Part shown: in pieces, positions 8,352 through 12,496 of the stretch
How positions within the stretch are numbered: the first letter of the stretch is position 1
Layout of the letters: each line of letters starts with the position of its first letter
NCBI GenBank assembly: GCA_025449775.1
Contig: JANWIS010000085.1
Coordinates: 1 to 12,496 of the forward strand
From: Ignavibacteriaceae bacterium
GTDB lineage: Bacteria; Bacteroidota; Ignavibacteria; Ignavibacteriales; Ignavibacteriaceae
Direction: 5' to 3'
DNA length: 12,496 nucleotides
Made by a program: the position numbers and the translations under genes
Notes under the pieces: generated by a model
What the model saw: only the letters and a program-made list of their open reading frames with translations
Told to the model about the DNA's origin: nothing
Database searches by the model: none

Positions 8352-8381
8352 TTGACTTAATTGTTATAAAGATTATATTTG
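8352..8381 (+). promoter_or_regulatory. Promoter of the ATP-grasp/GNAT/KamA operon
   Basis: TTGACT (8352-8357) is followed after 16 bases by TATATT (8374-8379), a good match to a housekeeping promoter. The same bases also read TTG, 19 bases, TATATTTG (8374-8381), which fits the Bacteroidota-type TTTG/TAnnTTTG promoter. Transcription would begin near 8386-8388, just upstream of the Shine-Dalgarno sequence at 8399-8404, leaving a leader of only about 20 bases. This supports a ligase start near 8407-8410. The rest of the gap 8205-8351 is AT-rich and I see no gene in it. Confidence 0.62.
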
Positions 8382-8398
8382 GAACAAAAAAATAATTT

Positions 8399-8404
8399 AA
8401 GGAG
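8399..8404 (+). promoter_or_regulatory. Shine-Dalgarno sequence deciding an AUU start
   Basis: AAGGAG is a near-perfect ribosome binding site. It overlaps the in-frame TAA at 8398-8400 and is followed by GACATTATTTTA. The only initiator-like codons in frame at a usable distance are ATT at 8407 (2 bases from GGAG) and ATT at 8410 (5 bases). The second has the more normal spacing. Confidence 0.65.
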
Positions 8405-8409
8405 ACATT

Positions 8410-9492
8410 ATTTTATCACCAAGGTTTAATGTACGTTTAGATGTTGCCATAACATTCAACGTAAAACCGGAGAGTGAAACTTTCCTTGAAGCCTTACCTC
8501 CAATCCAAAGTTCTACTCAACATCAATTTAAGCATGCGATAGATACGTACGCCGAATGGGATACATGGGAAACTATCAATGCTGTTAAAGATGCGATTGG
8601 AGAATTTCATAATGTAATTTTGGTTGAGGCTAACAACGATTCTTTCCTGAAGCTTAAAGAACTAAAGCCAGATATCGTTTTCAACTTTGCAGAAGGACTG
8701 AGTGGATTTAATCGTGAGTCTCAGATCCCGGCTTTACTGGAGATGCTTCAGCTTCCATATTCCGGTTCAGATGCATTAACACTTGGTATCTGTCTCGATA
8801 AATCAAGAGCGAAAGAAATATTAACATATCATAAAATCTCAAATGCAAAATTCCTTGTTGCAAACCGGATGGAAGACATAAAGAATAGTTCATTTGATTT
8901 CCCGCTTATAGTAAAGCCAATCTCCGAAGGTTCGAGTAAAGGAATATTTTCATCTTCCTTTGTAAAAAATAAAAAGGAGCTTGAAGACGAAGTGCAGAGG
9001 ATTTTATCATCATATAACCAGCCGGCACTTATTGAAGAATTCCTTCCGGGAAGAGAATTTACAGTTGCCATTATCGGGAACGATGATGATGCGAATGTGC
9101 TTCCAATAATTGAAATCCTTTACGAAGATTTTCCAGAAGATGTAGTTCCTCTCTATTCATATGAAGCTAAATGGATCCTCGATACTAAGGAAAATTCTTT
9201 TGATGTGTTTGAATGTCCTGCTAAAATTAATTCAAAGCTCGAAGCCGAAATTAAAGAAACCGTACTCAGAACTTATAATGTGTTGCGATGCAAAGACTGG
9301 AGCCGGATTGATGTCCGCCTTGATAAAAAAGGTATTCCCAATATTATCGAAATAAATCCGCTGCCTGGAATAATGCCAGACCCGAATGAAAATTCAAGTT
9401 TTCCAAAAGCTGCACGTGTTGCAGGAATGACTTACAACCAGATGATTCAGAATGTTCTTTACTCAGCTGCAAAGAGATATGACCTTTTATGA
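8410..9492 (+). CDS. D-Ala-D-Ala-ligase-like ATP-grasp enzyme 1 (probable AUU start)
   Basis: This ATP-grasp ligase activates a carboxylate as an acyl phosphate and joins it to an amine (or similar nucleophile). Read from ATT at 8410 it has 360 residues. In frame, the region before the first conventional start (TTG at 8620) encodes RLDVAITFNVKPE, then DTYAEWDTWETINAVKDAI and EFHNVILVEAND-like sequence. That is the first strand and helices of the family's N-terminal domain, so the TTG start would be a truncation. Using the 360-residue count, PDIVFNFAEGL lies near 87-97, the ATP lid loop EGSSKG at 173-178, EEFLPGREFTV at 209-219, the Mg-binding SRIDVR at 298-303 and EINPLPG at 314-320. The segment after LPG is longer than in true Ddl. 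It overlaps ligase 2 by ATGA. True peptidoglycan Ddl activity is unlikely given the operon partners, but substrates are unknown. Confidence 0.85.
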   Translation: MLSPRFNVRLDVAITFNVKPESETFLEALPPIQSSTQHQFKHAIDTYAEWDTWETINAVKDAIGEFHNVILVEANNDSFLKLKELKPDIVFNFAEGLSGFNRESQIPALLEMLQLPYSGSDALTLGICLDKSRAKEILTYHKISNAKFLVANRMEDIKNSSFDFPLIVKPISEGSSKGIFSSSFVKNKKELEDEVQRILSSYNQPALIEEFLPGREFTVAIIGNDDDANVLPIIEILYEDFPEDVVPLYSYEAKWILDTKENSFDVFECPAKINSKLEAEIKETVLRTYNVLRCKDWSRIDVRLDKKGIPNIIEINPLPGIMPDPNENSSFPKAARVAGMTYNQMIQNVLYSAAKRYDLL

Positions 9493-10553
9493 AAGAGAAT
9501 GCGAAAATATTGATTTGTTATAATGAGCCAGTCAGCATCTTCCCTGTTTACAACGGTAAACGGAATGATGAATCAGCTAAAGATAATGACCTTTCAGAAA
9601 TTAATTTTATAAATGAATTATCAAAGGTTGAGCAATCTTTATCAAAATATTTTACTGAAGTAAAATCACTTGCTGTTAACCAGAACATTCAAAAGACTAT
9701 TAATAATATTAATACCTATAACCCTGATGTGATTTACAATTTTGTTGAATCTGTTGGGGGAATTTCTTCGTACGAATGGTGTATGGCAGGATTATTTGAA
9801 TTACTTCGATATGAAATTACGGGTTGCCCACCGATTGCTCTGGGTAATTGTCTGAATAAAGCAAGAGCTAAAGCAATTCTTAAAGCCAGAGGAATCCTCA
9901 CACCGGAATTCAGGACTCTTAAAAAAACCCGGCGCTTTACTGAAAAAGAAATAAAATTAAATTATCCGATGATACTAAAGCTGATGAATGAAGATGCAAG
10001 CATCGGTATTTCTGAATTCTCAGTGGTAAAAAATTACTCAGAATTAAGAAAACAATTCAGCTTTCTGGCTGAAACATACAAGCAGGATGTTATTCTGGAA
10101 GAGTATATAGAAGGCAGAGAATTGAATGTTGCAATTCTTGGAGGCAAAGTTCTTCCAATATCAGAAATTAATTTCACCGGACTTCCTGAGGACTTTCCAA
10201 ACATTGTTACTTATGATGGCAAATGGACTGAAGGAAGTGTCTATTACAATTTTACAAAACCTGTTTGCCCGGCAAAACTTGGTGAAAGGATTAAAAAGCA
10301 AATTCAGAATATTGCACTGGATGCTTATGATGCTCTAAACTGCAGAGACTATGCCCGCATTGATATCAGGCTAAGCAATGAAGGTATTTCGTATGTGCTT
10401 GAAGTAAATCCGAATCCTGATATTTCATCCGACTCAGGTTTTGCAAGAGCAGCCGCAGCAGATGGAATTAACTACGACGAATTGCTTTATACAATTGGAA
10501 ACTTTGCTTTAAAAAGAAAGAAGAAAAATGATTCGCAAGCTAAAGCCAGCTGA
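9489..10553 (+). CDS. D-Ala-D-Ala-ligase-like ATP-grasp enzyme 2
   Basis: This 354-residue paralogue of the preceding ligase is alignable along its length: PDVIYNFVESVGG (79-91), NCLNKARAKAILKARGI (120-136), EEYIEGRELNVAILG (204-218), LPISEI (222-227), KWTEGS (245-250), ARIDIRL (289-295) and EVNPNPDIS (305-313). The catalytic ATP-grasp acidic and Asn residues (D291, E305, N307) are kept. The lid loop is EDASIGI (168-174) rather than EGSSKGI, and the usual LPG turn after the Mg-binding Asn is NPD, so the acceptor pocket has changed. Its C-terminus is basic (LKRKKKNDSQAKAS). The start ATG overlaps the stop of ligase 1 (ATGA), and its tail overlaps the acetyltransferase by 26 bases, implying translational coupling. 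Probably it forms a second, different amide bond in the same pathway, or a heteromer with ligase 1. Confidence 0.87.
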   Translation: MKENAKILICYNEPVSIFPVYNGKRNDESAKDNDLSEINFINELSKVEQSLSKYFTEVKSLAVNQNIQKTINNINTYNPDVIYNFVESVGGISSYEWCMAGLFELLRYEITGCPPIALGNCLNKARAKAILKARGILTPEFRTLKKTRRFTEKEIKLNYPMILKLMNEDASIGISEFSVVKNYSELRKQFSFLAETYKQDVILEEYIEGRELNVAILGGKVLPISEINFTGLPEDFPNIVTYDGKWTEGSVYYNFTKPVCPAKLGERIKKQIQNIALDAYDALNCRDYARIDIRLSNEGISYVLEVNPNPDISSDSGFARAAAADGINYDELLYTIGNFALKRKKKNDSQAKAS

Positions 10554-11010
10554 TGCAAAAATAATTGAGAGTATGCTGATTGAAACTCCGAATTTCAACA
10601 ATGAAGAAATCAAAGTTGCGATGGAACTTGTGAATCTTGCAGCAGCAGATCCGAAGCAGACAGACTATAATTTGTTCGTTTATGAAGAAAATGGCATGAT
10701 TCTTGGATATCATTGCACCGGTAAACGTCCTTTAACAGACGGAGTGTATGATCTTTACTGGATAGTAACCAATCCCGGTTATAATAAAAAAGGGATCGGG
10801 AAGAAACTTTTAGAACACGCAGAAAGTTTTGTGAATGAAATGAATGGCAGGTGGTTGTTGGCTGAAACATCTTCAAAAGAAAGTTACTCTGCCACAAGAA
10901 ATTTTTATATGCGTAATAATTACAGCATTATATCGGAGATAAACGATTTTTATTCCAAAGGCGATATGCTTATCGTCTTCGGAAAATATTTTAATCACAA
11001 GAACAACTAA
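10528..11010 (+). CDS. GNAT-family N-acetyltransferase
   Basis: This 160-residue single-domain acyl-CoA-dependent N-acyltransferase has the fold's motif A in DLYWIVTNPGYNKKGIGKKL (75-94), with the pyrophosphate-binding loop NKKGIG (Q/R-x-x-G-x-G/A pattern, K in place of Q/R). Strand 3 is about 57-64 (MILGYHCT). ATRNFYMRNNY (122-132) is the typical late helix with the conserved tyrosine. The C-terminus EINDFYSKGDMLIVFGK is well formed. It starts within the end of ligase 2 and stops 9 bases before the aminomutase. A lysine aminomutase with an acetyltransferase recalls the ablA-ablB pair that makes N-epsilon-acetyl-beta-lysine, but AblB is considerably longer, so this is probably a different acyltransferase. 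The acceptor amine may be beta-lysine or the ligation product. Confidence 0.88.
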   Translation: MIRKLKPADAKIIESMLIETPNFNNEEIKVAMELVNLAAADPKQTDYNLFVYEENGMILGYHCTGKRPLTDGVYDLYWIVTNPGYNKKGIGKKLLEHAESFVNEMNGRWLLAETSSKESYSATRNFYMRNNYSIISEINDFYSKGDMLIVFGKYFNHKNN

Positions 11011-11013
11011 GGA
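11009..11013 (+). promoter_or_regulatory. Shine-Dalgarno sequence of the aminomutase gene
   Basis: AAGGA begins within the stop codon of the acetyltransferase gene and lies 6 bases before the ATG at 11020. It fixes that start and suggests translation passes directly from one gene to the next. Confidence 0.65.
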
Positions 11014-11019
11014 ACTATC

Positions 11020-12162
11020 ATGGAACTATGGCAGGAATTGGTAAGGGACAGTGTTCACACTGTAGATCATGTTGTTGAAAAATTCGGTCTCGACCGTAAA
11101 GCAGCCGAAGACCTCGATGAATTTTTCCAGGCAAGGATTAATCCTTACTATTTGAGTCTCATCCGTTTTCCCGGCGATCCAATATGGCTTCAATGTGTTC
11201 CGGCAAAAGTAGAGCTGGAAGATTTTGATGCAGAAGAAGACCCATTGCGTGAAGATGAAATGAGTCCCGTTCCCAACATCACTCATCGTTATCCCGATCG
11301 TGCTTTATTTCTTGTAACAAGCCAGTGCGGTATTTACTGCCGTTTCTGTACTCGTAAAAGAAAAGTAGGTGACTATGAGAAAATCTCTATGAAAGGATTG
11401 GAAAGTGCATTCAAGTATTTGGATGATCATACAGAAATCCGTGACGTGATTCTCTCCGGAGGTGATCCATTAATGCTTACAGATGTAATGCTCGAAAAAA
11501 TTCTTCATCGTCTGAGGGAGATAAAGCATATTGAAATTATCAGGCTTGGAACCAGGATGCCTGTTGTCCTTCCACAGAGAGTCACTCCAAAGTTGTGCAG
11601 TATGCTCAAGCAGTATCATCCGATATATTGCAATACTCATTTTAACCATCCGTGGGAAATTACACCGGAAAGTTCCAAAGCATGCGAAATGCTTGCCGAT
11701 GCCGGTGTTCCTGTCGGCAACCAAATGGTAATTATGAAAGATGTTAATGATGATCCTGCTGTAGTTAAAGAACTAATGCAGAAATTGTTGAGGATTAGAG
11801 TTCGTCCATACTATATGTATATGGCGGATGAAACCAAAGGTGCAAACCATTTCCGTTCATCTATTGAAACCGGTTTGAGTATTGTTGAAGCATTACGCGG
11901 ACATACAAGCGGTCTGGCAATACCTCACTTTGTAATTGATGCACCGGGTGGAGGAGGAAAGATTCCATTGCTTCCAAACTATGTTCTGCATATGGATGAA
12001 GAGGAAATAATTCTTCGCAATTATCAGAATAAAGTTTTCAGATATAAAAACTACGCTGATAAAAAAAATCCGGAAGGTTTCGGCAGCAAAAAGAAGAAAT
12101 CGAATGGCAGGAAGAAAACTGAAACTAAAAAAGTTGAAGTGCCTGTTTTAGAAGACGCGTAG
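11020..12162 (+). CDS. kamA: KamA-family radical SAM aminomutase (probable lysine 2,3-aminomutase)
   Basis: This 380-residue enzyme should use a [4Fe-4S] cluster, S-adenosylmethionine and PLP to move an amino group from C2 to C3. The cluster motif CGIYCRFC gives C103, C107 and C110. TRKRKVG follows, with the arginines that bind the substrate carboxylate in KamA. SGGDP (146-150) is the SAM-binding motif. DAPGGGGKIPLLPNY holds the PLP lysine at 314. The two aspartates that recognise the lysine epsilon-amino group in clostridial KamA are kept, at D270 (YMYMADETKG) and D307 (FVIDAPGG); glutamate 2,3-aminomutases replace both. The protein lacks the longer C-terminus of clostridial KamA and ends in a lysine-rich tail (about 354-372). 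EpmB-type enzymes lack the DAPGGGGK form, so EF-P modification is unlikely. It is the last gene of the four-gene operon. L-lysine as substrate is inferred. Confidence 0.9.
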   Translation: MELWQELVRDSVHTVDHVVEKFGLDRKAAEDLDEFFQARINPYYLSLIRFPGDPIWLQCVPAKVELEDFDAEEDPLREDEMSPVPNITHRYPDRALFLVTSQCGIYCRFCTRKRKVGDYEKISMKGLESAFKYLDDHTEIRDVILSGGDPLMLTDVMLEKILHRLREIKHIEIIRLGTRMPVVLPQRVTPKLCSMLKQYHPIYCNTHFNHPWEITPESSKACEMLADAGVPVGNQMVIMKDVNDDPAVVKELMQKLLRIRVRPYYMYMADETKGANHFRSSIETGLSIVEALRGHTSGLAIPHFVIDAPGGGGKIPLLPNYVLHMDEEEIILRNYQNKVFRYKNYADKKNPEGFGSKKKKSNGRKKTETKKVEVPVLEDA

Positions 12163-12187
12163 ATCTTTTACAACATTATAAAAATAG

Positions 12188-12220
12188 AATGCCATCCAGA
12201 TAAGTAAGGATGGCATTTTT
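12188..12220. terminator. Bidirectional intrinsic terminator between kamA and nadK
   Basis: A perfect 10-bp stem, AATGCCATCC (12188-12197) with GGATGGCATT (12208-12217), encloses a 10-base loop and leads into TTTAATTTAAT on the plus strand. Read from the other side it leads into CTATTTTTATAA. It sits between two convergent genes, so it probably ends both transcripts. Confidence 0.85.
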
Positions 12221-12223
12221 AAT

Positions 12224-12496
12224 TTAATCTTTTCCCTCAGAATTCATTTTATTTATTCTTACATCAATTCCCCAAAGAAGCTTATTGCGAAGGGTTTCAA
12301 AGTAAGTTGTAAGAGAAGTTTTTATCAGCTTTAATGGACGATCACTTTTCTTTATAATAATTTCAAACGGCGGTGTAAATTTATATACTCTCTGACCATC
12401 GCAGCTAACCTGTATATTTTTGTGAGGAGAATTTGCTTTTATTTTTATTACTTGTTCGTCTGATAATACGAGCGGCTTAACAGTTAAACTGTGTGG
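12224..12496 (-). CDS. nadK: NAD kinase, C-terminal fragment (runs off the window)
   Basis: The last 90 codons of a minus-strand gene end at TAA (12226-12224); the 5' part lies beyond the window edge. The fragment starts PHSLTVKPLVLSDEQVIKIK, which matches the late beta-rich domain of NAD kinases (pattern PHsLt.RPlVl.d...i.i). It continues VSCDGQRVYKF (the conserved DGQ), FEIIIKKSDRPLKLIK and SLTTYFETLRNKLLWG, the family's usual C-terminus. The enzyme phosphorylates NAD to NADP with ATP or inorganic polyphosphate. The catalytic GGDG and NE/D motifs would be upstream and cannot be checked. This gene is independent of, and convergent with, the aminomutase operon. Confidence 0.9.
   Translation of the reverse strand, partial: PHSLTVKPLVLSDEQVIKIKANSPHKNIQVSCDGQRVYKFTPPFEIIIKKSDRPLKLIKTSLTTYFETLRNKLLWGIDVRINKMNSEGKD

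Noticed and set aside
8266..8355. A 29-codon ATG reading frame with hydrophobic start (MTQQIIFLSAIWFM) in the gap before the operon.
   Set aside because: It has no Shine-Dalgarno sequence, is AT-driven in composition and its stop overlaps the -35 box of the operon promoter.
8620..9492. The first ATP-grasp gene starting at TTG 8620 (290 residues).
   Set aside because: The 70 in-frame codons before it encode the family's conserved N-terminal strand and helices and are preceded by AAGGAG, so this start would truncate the enzyme.
8410..10553. One of the two ligases being the cell's peptidoglycan D-Ala-D-Ala ligase.
   Set aside because: The acceptor loops differ from Ddl, two divergent copies lie together, and neighbours are an aminomutase and an acetyltransferase rather than mur genes.
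11020..12162. The aminomutase as EpmB, the enzyme that supplies beta-lysine for EF-P.
   Set aside because: It has the longer KamA-type DAPGGGGK segment, and no efp or epmA is in the window.

Overview
The window is AT-rich chromosomal DNA from a bacterium. Several signs suggest the Bacteroidota/Chlorobi side, perhaps an Ignavibacteria-like lineage, although there is no rRNA or marker set to prove it. A TAnnTTTG-type -10 element with an upstream TTG box precedes one operon, and a small basic protein resembles a Bacteroidota-restricted family (DUF4295). Shine-Dalgarno sequences (AAGGAG/AAGGA) are clearly used at several starts, unlike in many Bacteroidia. I see no mobile element, tRNA, rRNA or CRISPR array.

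Region 1 (1-2760): an O6-alkylguanine-DNA alkyltransferase gene (94-603), a previously uncalled 54-residue basic protein on the minus strand (699-863), then plsY (1081-1752) and gpsA (1753-2748) joined end to end. GpsA makes sn-glycerol-3-phosphate and PlsY acylates it, so this pair is the entry to phospholipid synthesis. Region 2 (2761-5853, minus strand): a dGTPase-family gene starting at TTG, followed 27 bases later by an asparagine-synthase-like gene whose catalytic Cys2 is replaced by Ser. Region 3 (5960-8170): recG, divergent from the dGTPase gene, ending in an AT-rich hairpin with a T run.

Region 4 (about 8350-12220) is the most interesting part. It is a tight four-gene operon with its own promoter and terminator: two tandem, divergent D-Ala-D-Ala-ligase-type ATP-grasp enzymes, a GNAT acetyltransferase and a KamA-family radical SAM/PLP aminomutase that keeps the lysine-recognition aspartates. 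ATGA overlap, a 26-base overlap and a 9-base gap link the genes. The simplest reading is a small biosynthetic pathway: lysine to beta-lysine, then one or two ATP-dependent amide (or ester) ligations, plus N-acylation. I know of no described pathway with this exact set. The first ligase appears to begin at a rare AUU codon just after a strong Shine-Dalgarno sequence; its first conventional start codon (TTG at 8620) would delete about 70 residues of conserved N-terminal domain.

Region 5 (12224-12496, minus strand): the C-terminal 90 residues of NAD kinase run off the right edge. It converges on the aminomutase gene across a perfect 10-bp hairpin that probably terminates both strands.
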